A stretch of DNA of 64,000 nucleotides, taken from contig NZ_BOOF01000034.1 of assembly GCF_016863095.1 (NCBI RefSeq), forward strand, positions 1-64,000, read 5' to 3'. The stretch's first letter is position 1, and every line of letters starts with the position of its first letter. A model generated the notes under the pieces. The model searched no databases, was not told the origin of the DNA, and worked only from the letters and a program-made list of their open reading frames with translations. This document shows, in pieces, positions 1 through 8,165 of this stretch. The DNA is from Microbispora siamensis (GTDB lineage: Bacteria > Actinomycetota > Actinomycetes > Streptosporangiales > Streptosporangiaceae). The position numbers and the translations under genes are program-made.

Positions 1-216
1 GTCAACGCCGACAGCTCCGTTCAGGTCTGGCAGAACGGCGGCCCCAAGCCCAGCGGCGGCGACTGGTACTGGTTCCCCGGCGGACAGGTCGCCAGCGGTG
101 TCGGCGTCGACGGCACCCGGATCCAGTTCGCCGACCTCAACGCCGACGGCCGGGCCGACTACCTCGATGTCGACCCCCAGAACGGCTCCACCCGGGCCTG
201 GATCAACTTCGGCTGA
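1..216 (+). CDS. C-terminal end of an FG-GAP/VCBS-repeat protein (partial)
   Basis: Only the last 71 codons are in the window; the frame is open from base 1 to the TGA at 214-216. The visible protein contains two short repeats built around 'NADGRADYL' and 'VNADSSVQVW', the calcium-binding-like Asp-rich loop pattern of FG-GAP/VCBS beta-propeller blades, with Trp/Gly-rich strands between them. Such repeats usually end secreted actinomycete enzymes or adhesins. The catalytic part, if any, lies upstream and cannot be named. A strong terminator hairpin follows 8 bases after the stop. Confidence 0.75.
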   Translation, partial: VNADSSVQVWQNGGPKPSGGDWYWFPGGQVASGVGVDGTRIQFADLNADGRADYLDVDPQNGSTRAWINFG

Positions 217-223
217 AGACACC

Positions 224-254
224 GCGGGACCGGACAGCCGCTGTCCGGTCCCGC
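224..254 (+). terminator. Hairpin terminator after the FG-GAP gene
   Basis: A perfect 14-bp inverted repeat (GCGGGACCGGACAG and its complement) is separated by 3 bases and sits just after the stop codon of the upstream gene. There is no U-tract, as is usual in actinomycetes. It could serve both the plus-strand gene and the minus-strand gene ending at 288. Confidence 0.75.
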
Positions 255-287
255 ACCCGAGAGCGCTGAAGGGGAGCAGCGGCGGCA

Positions 288-758
288 CTAGCCGGACAGG
301 TCGCCCACCGCGTCGGCGTAGTACACCGACCCACCGAGGTGGAAGGCGACCTGGCGGATCGTCCAGCCCTCGCCGGGCGAGTGGTCGAGCTGGTCCGGGG
401 TCAGCGCCTCCAGGCGGGCCGTCCAGATCCGGGCGAGCCGGGTGAGCCTGCTGCGGGCCTCGTCGAGGTCCTGCTCGGTGAACGGGGCGAGGTCGGCCGC
501 AGTGGTGATCATCGACGCGTGCCAGTGGTCGGGCAGCGGCACGCGGCCGGCCAGCCGGTCCTCGATCTCCGCCAGGTGGTCCACGAGGTGGTCGGCCACC
601 CGGCGGATCGCCTTGTGGGGGGTGTAGATCCGGTCGCCCGACGGCACCGGACGGCCGTCCCAGGCGGTCCAGGTCGCCGCCAGGCGGAGCACGTGGTCGA
701 TCATCTCGGTCACGACCCGCGCGGGCTCGCGGTCGTCGGTCAGCGGGGCGTCGGTCAT
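288..758 (-). CDS. DinB-fold metalloenzyme-like protein
   Basis: The 156-residue protein has the length and all-alpha pattern of the DinB/YfiT (DUF664/MDMPI-like) four-helix-bundle family. His residues suited to metal binding lie near residue 56 (VADHLVDHL), at 'DHWHA' (about 77-80) and near the C terminus in 'RQVAFHLGGS'. Members are thiol-dependent S-transferases or unassigned stress proteins; the substrate here is unknown. The ATG at 758 is the only sensible start. A second, internally deleted copy of the same gene lies at 3017-3190, so a duplication happened locally. Confidence 0.7.
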   Translation of the reverse strand: MTDAPLTDDREPARVVTEMIDHVLRLAATWTAWDGRPVPSGDRIYTPHKAIRRVADHLVDHLAEIEDRLAGRVPLPDHWHASMITTAADLAPFTEQDLDEARSRLTRLARIWTARLEALTPDQLDHSPGEGWTIRQVAFHLGGSVYYADAVGDLSG

Positions 759-910
759 GCGCGGCCTCCAGTGTGCGAGGGGATGTGCCGCGCAGGCTAG
801 GGCCGCGGTGTTTCGATGCGCGCCGAAGCATCCCGTCGAGCGTTTTCCGGAAATGGGCGAACCATTCGGAGAACCCGGGCGTTGGCATCGAATGAAGGGT
901 CCCGAACATC

Positions 911-1210
911 ATCGAGGAGATCGATGGACCTGTCGATATCGCCGCTTTGGCGGTTTCCCTGCTCGCGCTCGTGGTGTCCGTCGTCACGGCCCTGCAGCAG
1001 ACGAGGATGATGGGGAACTCGATCAGCTCCCCGTTCTGGTCGAACTCTTCCAGGAATTCCGGTCGACGGAATGGCGGCGACCCGCCTCGCGGCCACCACC
1101 CTGGGCCTGGCTTGGCCCACCTGATCGGCTGGGACAACATCGCAGCAGCCATCGACCACTACCGAGCCCATCCCGACCATGCCCTTCAGCTACTCGGTCT
1201 CACCGATTGA
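911..1210 (+). pseudogene. Frameshifted remnant of a small membrane-anchored protein
   Basis: From about 911 the plus strand encodes a hydrophobic segment (IAALAVSLLALVVSVVTALQ) followed by 'QTRMM'. The continuation expected for this kind of protein, 'QLPVLVELFQEFRSTEW', is in a different frame starting near 1016, so one base appears lost around 1015-1025. The last part (1110-1210, ending 'HALQLLGLTD') is again in the first frame. No start codon or ribosome-binding site precedes the hydrophobic segment. The piece resembles small actinomycete proteins with one TM helix and a cytosolic helical domain. The rest of the 759-1231 interval shows no other gene. Confidence 0.5.
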
Positions 1211-1231
1211 GAATGCATCGGCCCTGCCGTG

Positions 1232-2740
1232 TCAGCCGCCCGTGGCGACACGCGCCAGCGTCTGCGGGAAATCGGGAGGATACAGCCCCTTATTACCGAT
1301 GGCGTACAAGACGCCCTCACGGAACTTCCTGCTGAATTCGGTGTAGTGCGGTGTGATCGGGCGGGGGCGCGCATTCTCCACAGCGTTCTTGAGTTCTTCA
1401 CGGTAGGGGCGCGTGGCGTTCGTGTACGCATAGGTCCGGGTCGGGGCAAATCCCCCCACTTCAAACAGAATCAATTCGCTGGACGGGCTCGTGAGGAACT
1501 CGATCAGCGCCTGGGCCGCCTTCGGCTTGCTCGTCGACTTCGCTATGGCCAGATTCTGCCCGCCGAGCACGCTCGCGTGCGGAAGCCGCGCGACCTCGAG
1601 AGAGGGGAGGCCGTTCGGGGGCGTGGCCAGCTTGTCGTACGCCACGGGCCAGTTACGCATGACACCGGTCTTGCCGCTGGTGAACTCCTGGAGGGCCTCC
1701 TCTTCGGCGTCGCCCTCATCCTCCGGTTTCTTCCCTTTATAAACGTCCGCCAGATCCTTCAACGCGTCGCTGGCGTTCCGGTCGAAGTCGACAGCGCTGT
1801 CGTCAGGCGTCAGCACGAGCTGTCCGTCCGCGTTCACCACGTCGCCGCCGTGTGCCCAGATCGCCTCCAGCGCGGTGATCGTCAGGCTCTCCGAGCGGAA
1901 CAGATGGGCCGCGTTGGCGGAACGGGGGAAGTAATCGGTCCAGCTCTCCGGGCGGGGCCCCTCCGAACGCCGGTAGAGCAACCCCGCATCGGTGTTCCAG
2001 GGCAGCGCCCATAAGGCCTTACCGTCTCCGCTCAGGTCCCTGCACGTGTCCAGGACGTTCTTGAGGAAGTCGTCGGCCTTCGCCTCCGGGGACCGCCGGG
2101 ACTCGTCGAGCGGCCGTATGTAGCCGTTGCTGATGAACTCCTGCATGTAGACGACGTCGAGGACGTACAGGTCCGCCTGATGGTGCTCTTCCGCGTCCTT
2201 GACCATGCGCTCGTGCTGCTTGTCGGGCTCCGTGTCCGTGCCGGGGAGGAACTTCACCGGGTTGTCCGGGTGGGCCTGGTTCCACTGCTTCACGAGGATG
2301 TTCCGGACGTTGGCCGCGCCGCTTTCGTCCTTGGCGCTCATGATGTACAGCGGGCCCGGCTCCAGCCCGTCATTCGGGAGCAGCCGCGCGATCGGAGCGA
2401 TGAGCGCGAGCGCGGCCAGGATGGCGACCACCCCGCTCGGCCTCTTCAGGGTCTTTCCCAGCCGGTTCAGCAATTCGAGAAAGCGGAGCTCGTCCTCGGT
2501 CTCGGGCCGCCTCAGGAGCAGCCTTGTCATCCATCCGAGGACGGTCAGGGCAAAAGCCGCGAACACGAGCAGAGCAGCCCCGAGGAGGAGTTTCGCCCAC
2601 TCCCCGACATCGCCGGGAAAAGCCTGCGCCTCGTTCACCAGCACCGACCCGACCGCAGTGGAGAGGACGACGGGAACGATCGCCGCAATGATCACGAGGA
2701 TGCGATAGGGCATTCTCAGCGGAGTGTTCCGGCTGTTCAT
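1232..2740 (-). CDS. Membrane-anchored extracellular solute-binding protein
   Basis: The start at 2740 (ATG) is chosen because GGAGAAGG lies upstream; a longer frame to 2902 has no ribosome-binding site. The 502-residue protein has hydrophobic helices at about residues 12-34, 48-70 and 98-115, then a family 1 solute-binding domain ('GPLYIMSAKDESGAANVRNILVKQW...'). Late in the protein are the lobe motifs 'WALPWNTDAGLLYRR' and 'GGQNLAIAKSTSKPKAAQALIEFL', typical of sugar-binding proteins. Ordinary binding proteins have a lipobox or cleavable signal; this one has three TM helices and no lipobox cysteine. There are no permease or ATPase genes next to it, so a sensor or adaptor role is possible. 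The ligand is unknown. Confidence 0.75.
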   Translation of the reverse strand: MNSRNTPLRMPYRILVIIAAIVPVVLSTAVGSVLVNEAQAFPGDVGEWAKLLLGAALLVFAAFALTVLGWMTRLLLRRPETEDELRFLELLNRLGKTLKRPSGVVAILAALALIAPIARLLPNDGLEPGPLYIMSAKDESGAANVRNILVKQWNQAHPDNPVKFLPGTDTEPDKQHERMVKDAEEHHQADLYVLDVVYMQEFISNGYIRPLDESRRSPEAKADDFLKNVLDTCRDLSGDGKALWALPWNTDAGLLYRRSEGPRPESWTDYFPRSANAAHLFRSESLTITALEAIWAHGGDVVNADGQLVLTPDDSAVDFDRNASDALKDLADVYKGKKPEDEGDAEEEALQEFTSGKTGVMRNWPVAYDKLATPPNGLPSLEVARLPHASVLGGQNLAIAKSTSKPKAAQALIEFLTSPSSELILFEVGGFAPTRTYAYTNATRPYREELKNAVENARPRPITPHYTEFSRKFREGVLYAIGNKGLYPPDFPQTLARVATGG

Positions 2741-3016
2741 CACCGTCCCCTTCTCCGGTGACCGTTCCGGGCTCCCGGACAGCCCGGACACCGGCGGCGG
2801 ACTCGGTTTTCCGTTTCTGCCACAGGAGGGCAGACCTGTGTCCGGACCGCCTTCTCGATCACAATCATTTCTTATGTGCAGAGAATGATACATCCGGCAC
2901 ACACAGGAGAGCGCCTAACTCGGCGATGGTCGCATTCCGGAAATGGAGAAAGCCAATTTTCAGTCGGATGAATATGGTCATCGCTTCTCCGGGAGCCGGG
3001 CCGGGAGGCGGTGAGA
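2741..3016. other. Intergenic stretch with no gene seen
   Basis: Upstream of the solute-binding protein gene. No open frame with a ribosome-binding site or family resemblance was found on either strand. Composition is locally less GC-rich around 2870-2980. It leads into the DinB remnant at 3017-3190; the remaining 3191-3327 holds the promoter region of the DUF4328 gene. Confidence 0.5.
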
Positions 3017-3190
3017 TCACATCTTGCCCGGCAGCAGGACCCGCGACTCCATCCCGGACAGGTCGCCCACCGCGTCGGCGTGGTACACCGACCCGCCGAG
3101 GCGACCGAGCACCCGGCGGATCGCCGCGTACGGGATGTGGATCCGGTCGTGCGGCGGCACCGGACGGCGGTCCCGAGCGGTCCAGGGCCC
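3017..3190 (-). pseudogene. Internally deleted second copy of the DinB-like gene
   Basis: The minus strand reads, in one frame, a segment 'WTARDRRPVPPHDRIHIPY' followed by 'AAIRRVLGRLGGSVYHADA', 'VGDLSG' and a stop at 3017-3019. This matches residues about 31-52 of the intact protein (WTAWDGRPVPSGDRIYTPH, KAIRRV) joined directly to its last 17 residues (HLGGSVYYADAVGDLSG). About 85-90 codons between them are missing, including the putative metal-binding helices, and the N terminus is gone. The DNA of both retained blocks is highly similar to 288-345 and 600-672. This is a decayed duplicate rather than a functional gene. Confidence 0.75.
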
Positions 3191-3327
3191 CGGGCGAGAA
3201 CACCGGCGACATGCCCCCGCGGGTCGTGATGTGCCCTTTCCCCAAGGGCACGCAGGGGCCGGATTAGCGGGATCGCGGACGGGATAGGAGTGAGGCAGGT
3301 CACACGCCCGCCCCGGGGGGAGAACAC

Positions 3328-4236
3328 ATGCGGTCCACGTCGTCAGCGGTGAGCCGGGCGGCCGCCGGCGTGTACGCGGCCCTCGCCGCCCAGGTCGTCT
3401 CGGTGGCCGCGCTCGCCGTGTTCGAGGAGACCCGGGGCAGGCGGCTGGCCACGCAGATCGCGGCCTTCGGCGGCGATCCCGCCTCTCCCGCCGCCCGGAC
3501 CGTCAGCGGCGCGGCGACGGCGTTCGCCGTGCTGGTCCTGGTGATGACCGGCGCCACCGTGGCGTGCGTCGCCGCCTACCTGTCCTGGCTGCGGCGGGTG
3601 CGCCCGGCCACGCCGCCGGTCGCGCTCGCGGCGGCGTGCCTCGTGCCCGGAGTCAACCTCGTGGTCCCGCCGTTCCTCGCCGATCTGGCCTGGCGCGAGG
3701 GCCCGGCGAGTCGCACGCGGCGAAGCGGCGGCTCTGTGCGTAGCGGCGGCATCGTGCGAAGCGGCGGCCTCGCGGGGAGCGAGCCGTACGGCGGCAGGGA
3801 CCGGACCCGCTGGCTGGTCGTCCTCGCCTGCTGGTGGGTGAGCTGGCTGGCCGCGCTCGGGCTGGTGTTCGCCGGCCCGGCGCGGGACGGGCTGACCGGC
3901 CTCGGCACACCGCAGGCCGCCGCGGTCGCCGTCGCGGCGCTCCTGTGCGCCTCGGCCGTCCACGAGGTCACCGCCCGGCACACGGGCGCCGGGAGGAAGC
4001 GGGCGGCAGGGCCCGCCGCCCGGCCGCGCATCCGCCTCGGCCACGCCGAACGCCCGTCCGGCATGCCGGCGGCACCGGCGGCCGGCCCCCGCACGGACGA
4101 CGGCGGGGAGGGTCACCGGCCTGGCGGCGGTCCCGAGCTGCCGGAGCTGGCGTGCCAGAGCCGCCGCTGGGGCGCGGCCGGATGGCCGGGGAACCGCCCC
4201 TCGCGTACGGCCGGCGGCGCCCCGTTGTCGGAGTAG
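3328..4236 (+). CDS. DUF4328-like multi-pass membrane protein
   Basis: The 302-residue protein has hydrophobic segments near residues 14-31, 61-84, 98-118, 163-183 and 195-212. The loop pattern 'VAAYLSWLRRVRPATPPV...PGVNLVVPPFLADLAWR' is typical of DUF4328 proteins, whose function is unknown. Between the TM blocks is a short tandem repeat (RSGG spaced by 7-8 residues at about 131-150). The last 90 residues are low-complexity and run antisense over the 3' end of dnaE2 for 124 bp. The true functional protein probably ends around residue 225, but no stop occurs there. Confidence 0.6.
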   Translation: MRSTSSAVSRAAAGVYAALAAQVVSVAALAVFEETRGRRLATQIAAFGGDPASPAARTVSGAATAFAVLVLVMTGATVACVAAYLSWLRRVRPATPPVALAAACLVPGVNLVVPPFLADLAWREGPASRTRRSGGSVRSGGIVRSGGLAGSEPYGGRDRTRWLVVLACWWVSWLAALGLVFAGPARDGLTGLGTPQAAAVAVAALLCASAVHEVTARHTGAGRKRAAGPAARPRIRLGHAERPSGMPAAPAAGPRTDDGGEGHRPGGGPELPELACQSRRWGAAGWPGNRPSRTAGGAPLSE

Positions 4237-7200
4237 GGCGACACCCGGAAGCCGTTGCCGTACTCGATGGCTCGTCCGCCCACCCCGGCGCCGGGCGCGG
4301 GCACCTCGCTGATCACCGCGCGTACGGCGTCGATGCCCTGGGTGCGCCACACGTGGTCGAGATCGGCGAGGTTCCAGCAGTGGACGGCGCGCAGCGAGAC
4401 CGCCCTGCCCCCGGTGCGCCGCACTACTCCCCTGGCGGCCAGCAGCCACGAGCCGAACACGGTCGCGGCCGTGTGCGCCTGCACCGACTCGAAGAACGTC
4501 AGGTCGATCGGGCCGGTGGAGTCGTCCAGGGTGGTGAAGATGACCCGCTGCCCCGACCGCACGGCGGGCGTCTGGGTGGCGACCTTCACCCCCGCGACCA
4601 GGATCTCCGCGCCGTTGCGCTGCCGGACCAGGTCCCTGGCCCGGGTCACGCCCAGCGCGTCGAGCAGGTCGCGGTAGAAGTCCATGACGTGGCGGCTCAC
4701 GTCCATGCCGAGGATCTCCAGCTCGGCCTCGACGGCCTCGGCCTCGGTCATCTCCGGCAGTTCGCCGGGCGTGACCCGATCGGTGAACCCCATCGGGAGC
4801 TGTCCCGCCGCACCCACCGGAGAGCCGCGGTCGAGCGCGCCGACCTGGGCGATCAGGTCCCGCCGGGTGAGCCGCCCCGGCCGCCAGCGCGGCTCCCCCG
4901 GCCGCAGGCCGTGCAGCGCGTCGAACCCGCCGACCTCCACGATCCGCTCGGCCACTGGCCGTGAGGGCCGGGCCCGCTCCCAGAAGTCGGCCAGCGAGGT
5001 GTAGGGCCGGCCCGCGACCATGCGGTCCACCTCGGCCTCGCTCACCCCCCGGACGGCCGAGAACGGCACCCGCAGGCCGTACCCGCGGCCGAACTCCCCG
5101 GGGCCGTCCTCCGCCGGACCCGTACGCTCGACCAGCCAGGTCTTCCCCGAGTGGTTGACGTCGAGGGGCAGGACGTCCACCCCGCACTGGCGGGCCTCGT
5201 CGAGGATGACCCGGCTCGGGTACATGCCGGGGTCGTGGGTGAGCACGCCCGCGAGGAACGCGGCCGTGTGGTGCCGCTTCAGCCAGGCCGACTGGTAGGT
5301 GGGCAGCGCGAACGCCGCCGCGTGCGCCTTGCAGAACCCGAACCCGCCGAACGCGTCGAGCACCTTCCACGCCCGCTCGACGACGTCGGGAGCGTAGCCG
5401 TTCTCCCTGGCGAGCGGCACGAACCAGGCGCGTACGGCCTCGCGGCCCTCCGGCGTCCCGAGGGCGCGGCGGGCCCGGTCGGCCTCCGACAGCCCCGACC
5501 CGGTCATGATGTCGATGACCTTCATGACCTGCTCGTGGAAGACGACCACCCCGTTGGTCTCCCTGAGCGCGTCGCGCAGCGACTCGTGCGGGTAACGCGC
5601 CTCGCGGAAGCCGTGCCTGGTCTCCAGGTAGGGCGTGACCATGTCGGAGTTGACCGGTCCCGGGCGGAACAGCGAGATGTCCACGATCAGGTCGTGCATC
5701 GTGCGCGGCTCCATCTTGGCGACCAGCTCGCGCTGCCCCGGCGACTCGATCTGGAAGCAGCCGATCGTGCGGCTGAGGCGGATCATGTCGTAGGTGTCCC
5801 GGTCGTCGCGCGGGACGGCGTCCAGGTCGATCCGCCGTCCCTCGACCCGCTCGACCTCCTGGAGCGCGTAGGCGAGCGCCGACTGCATGCGCACGCCGAG
5901 CACGTCGAGCTTGAGCAGGCCCGCCTCCTCGACGTCGTCCTTGTCGAACTGCGACATCGGGAAGTCCAGCAGGCTGCGCTCGACCGGCGTGCGGTCGCGC
6001 AGCGTGGAGTTGCCGATCAGGACGCCGCAGGGGTGCAGCGCGATGTGCCGGGGCAGCCCGTCGAGCCGCTCCGCCAGGCGGAACACGGTCTCCAGCGACC
6101 GGTCGTTCAGCCCGCTGTCGCGCAGTTCGGGCAGGTCGGACAGCGCGGCCCTGATCTGCCTGGCCCGCACCTGCGGGAACGCCTTGGCGATGACGTCGAT
6201 CTCGTGCGGCGGCAGGCCCATGGCGGCGCCGACGTCCCTGATCGCGCTGCGGGCGCGGTAGGTCTCCATCATCGACACGCAGGCCACCCGGTCCTCGCCG
6301 TACCGGTCGAGGATCGCGCGGTAGCAGTCGAGGCGGCGGGCCGACTCCACGTCGATGTCGATGTCGGGCAGGCCCTTGCGGCCCTCCGACAGGAAGCGCT
6401 CCATCAGCAGGCCGTGTTCGAGCGGGTTCACCTCGCCGATGCCGATCAGGTAGTTGACCAGGCTGCCCGCCCCCGAGCCGCGGATCGCGCACCGCACGCC
6501 CATCGCCCGGATCATGTCCGTGATGCCGGCGACGGACGTGAAGTAGCCCGACAGCCGCTTCTTCTCGATCACATGGAGTTCGGCGGCGAGCCGGTCGCGG
6601 GCCTCGGCCGAGCGCTCCAGGCCCCGCCGCTCCAGTCCCTCCTCGCAGCGGCGCCGCAGCAGGGGCAGCGGGTCCTCGCCGACCTCCGGCAGGTGGAGCC
6701 GGGGCCGCTCGGGTTCGAGCAGGGGCACGATCTCGACGGGGTCGAGCACGCACCTGTCGGCCACGCGGCGCGTCTCGGCCAGCAGCCGCGCCGCCCGGCC
6801 GGTGTCGCCGCCGCAGATCCGCGCGGCCACCCGCGCCATCTCGGCGCCGTCCTTCAGGTACGCGTGGGCCGTGGGGTCGTCGAGGTGCCGCCCGTCGAGG
6901 GGCACCAGCTTGCGCGCCGCGTCGAGCACGTTGCCGACCTGGTGGTCGGCGGCGTCCAGGTAGCGGACCGCGTTGGTCAGCACGACAGGCACGCCCATCG
7001 AGTCGGCCAGCCCGATCATGCGGGCGGCGGTGTTCGCGTCGCGGTAGCCGTACAGGTCGGACACCTCGACGACCAGGTCGGGGACCACCGCGCGCCAGGC
7101 GGCCAGCAGGGCCCTGGCCTGGTCGTCGCGCCGCTCGGCCACCGCGCGGCCGACGCCCGAGCGGGGCCCGAGCAGCACGGTCAGCCGCGGCCCGCCGTCC

Positions 7201-7658
7201 GGGCCGGTCGCGTGCTCGGCCACCATCCCCGGCGTGACGTACGGCTCGCCGCGCTCCCCCGCCTGGTGGGCGGCCGTGACCAGGCGGCACAGCGACGCCC
7301 AGCCGCCGGTGCGCGCGAGCACGACGACCCGCGCCGGCTCGCCCGCCGTCCCCCGGCCGTGCCCGTGTCCGCTATGGCGGCCCCGCGGCGGGCGGGTGGA
7401 CGGCAGGCCGCCTCCGAACAGGTCGTCCGACGAAGAACCCTTGTCGAGGGCGAGGTCCACGCCGACGACCGGGCGGACGCCCCGCTCGTGGCAGGCGATG
7501 ACGTGCTTGATCGCGCCGTAGAGGCCGTCGCGGTCGGTCAGCGCCAGCGTGTCCATGCCGTGCTCGGCGGCCCGCCGGACGAGGGCGGCCGGGAACGCGG
7601 TGCCGTACCGCAGTGAGAAGGCGGACGCCACGTGCAGGTGGGCGAAGGCGTGCGTCAC
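4113..7658 (-). CDS. dnaE2: DnaE2-type error-prone DNA polymerase III alpha subunit
   Basis: The 1181-residue protein starts with the PHP domain motif 'FAHLHVASAFSLRYG' (residues 5-19) and 'LALTDRDGLYGA' near 38-49. The palm active site 'GLPDIDIDVES' (about 429-439) supplies two catalytic aspartates and 'LKLDVLGVRMQSALA' the third. 'MTGSGLSEADRARRALG' and an OB-fold region near residue 1000 ('EILVAGVKVATQTPAVRSG') complete the C-family layout. Length and the shortened PHP/C-terminal regions match the non-essential DnaE2 paralogue of actinomycetes, which performs damage-induced mutagenic synthesis. It lies 79 bp downstream of a DUF6504 gene and an SOS box, so it is probably LexA-controlled. 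No imuA' or imuB gene is beside it. Confidence 0.9.
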   Translation of the reverse strand: MTHAFAHLHVASAFSLRYGTAFPAALVRRAAEHGMDTLALTDRDGLYGAIKHVIACHERGVRPVVGVDLALDKGSSSDDLFGGGLPSTRPPRGRHSGHGHGRGTAGEPARVVVLARTGGWASLCRLVTAAHQAGERGEPYVTPGMVAEHATGPDGGPRLTVLLGPRSGVGRAVAERRDDQARALLAAWRAVVPDLVVEVSDLYGYRDANTAARMIGLADSMGVPVVLTNAVRYLDAADHQVGNVLDAARKLVPLDGRHLDDPTAHAYLKDGAEMARVAARICGGDTGRAARLLAETRRVADRCVLDPVEIVPLLEPERPRLHLPEVGEDPLPLLRRRCEEGLERRGLERSAEARDRLAAELHVIEKKRLSGYFTSVAGITDMIRAMGVRCAIRGSGAGSLVNYLIGIGEVNPLEHGLLMERFLSEGRKGLPDIDIDVESARRLDCYRAILDRYGEDRVACVSMMETYRARSAIRDVGAAMGLPPHEIDVIAKAFPQVRARQIRAALSDLPELRDSGLNDRSLETVFRLAERLDGLPRHIALHPCGVLIGNSTLRDRTPVERSLLDFPMSQFDKDDVEEAGLLKLDVLGVRMQSALAYALQEVERVEGRRIDLDAVPRDDRDTYDMIRLSRTIGCFQIESPGQRELVAKMEPRTMHDLIVDISLFRPGPVNSDMVTPYLETRHGFREARYPHESLRDALRETNGVVVFHEQVMKVIDIMTGSGLSEADRARRALGTPEGREAVRAWFVPLARENGYAPDVVERAWKVLDAFGGFGFCKAHAAAFALPTYQSAWLKRHHTAAFLAGVLTHDPGMYPSRVILDEARQCGVDVLPLDVNHSGKTWLVERTGPAEDGPGEFGRGYGLRVPFSAVRGVSEAEVDRMVAGRPYTSLADFWERARPSRPVAERIVEVGGFDALHGLRPGEPRWRPGRLTRRDLIAQVGALDRGSPVGAAGQLPMGFTDRVTPGELPEMTEAEAVEAELEILGMDVSRHVMDFYRDLLDALGVTRARDLVRQRNGAEILVAGVKVATQTPAVRSGQRVIFTTLDDSTGPIDLTFFESVQAHTAATVFGSWLLAARGVVRRTGGRAVSLRAVHCWNLADLDHVWRTQGIDAVRAVISEVPAPGAGVGGRAIEYGNGFRVSPYSDNGAPPAVREGRFPGHPAAPQRRLWHASSGSSGPPPGR

Positions 7659-7737
7659 GGGCGCACCCCCGTCCGTCCCCCGGTCCGTCCTCCAGCGGCC
7701 CGTCCCCCGATCGTCGTGGGTGGCTGGAGCGTTCCCA

Positions 7738-8034
7738 TCAGTCCCAGGCCCTCAGCAGGAGCCAGCCGCCGCTGGCGGTGTCGAAGCGCAGTTCATAGGT
7801 CCCGACCTCCTTGCCGGCCGCGGCGCCCAGCCGCCAGAAGCGCCGCTCGCCGGGATCGGCGTCCGAGGTCTTCCACCATTCCCTCGCGACCACCCAGTGG
7901 TCCTGGATCTCGCGGACGGTGTAGAGCCGGTCACGCCAGACGAACTGCGCAGGGTGCCCGTCCCGGACCCACACCTCGATCGGATCGCCGTAAAGTCTGC
8001 TCAAGACTCCTTCTCCCTGTGGCTTCGTGGCCAC
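7738..8034 (-). CDS. DUF6504 family protein
   Basis: A 98-residue protein with 'LSRLYGDPIEVWVRDGHPAQFVWRDRLYTVREIQDHW' and 'RRFWRLGAAAGKEVGTYELRFDTASGGWLL'. This is the one-domain beta-rich DUF6504 family, which in many actinomycetes sits between a Y-family ImuB-like polymerase gene and dnaE2. Here it precedes dnaE2 on the same strand with a 79-bp gap, but no Y-family polymerase is adjacent. The ATG at 8034 lies 45 bp downstream of a perfect SOS box core. It is inferred to be an accessory factor of the mutagenic polymerase; its biochemical role is unknown. Confidence 0.8.
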   Translation of the reverse strand: MATKPQGEGVLSRLYGDPIEVWVRDGHPAQFVWRDRLYTVREIQDHWVVAREWWKTSDADPGERRFWRLGAAAGKEVGTYELRFDTASGGWLLLRAWD

Positions 8035-8078
8035 CCGGGGGAAGACGGGCGGATGATTCGGGCAGAATCGCCGCTACT

Positions 8079-8094
8079 TCGAACATACGTTCCC
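8079..8094 (-). promoter_or_regulatory. LexA-binding SOS box
   Basis: TCGAACatacGTTCCC contains the perfect core CGAAC-N4-GTTC of the actinobacterial LexA box (consensus TCGAAC-N4-GTTCGA). It lies about 45-60 bp upstream of the DUF6504 start, so it should control the DUF6504-dnaE2 transcript as part of the DNA damage response. Confidence 0.8.
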
Positions 8095-8165
8095 AGGAGA
8101 TCGAACGCAAGTCGGCGCGGCCCGTTCCCGGGAACGAAAGCCCTGGAAGCGCGCCCGCCGGCGGA

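Noticed and set aside
4113-7658. The essential replicative DnaE1
   Set aside because: The size, PHP variation and coupling to DUF6504 and an SOS box fit the DnaE2 paralogue.
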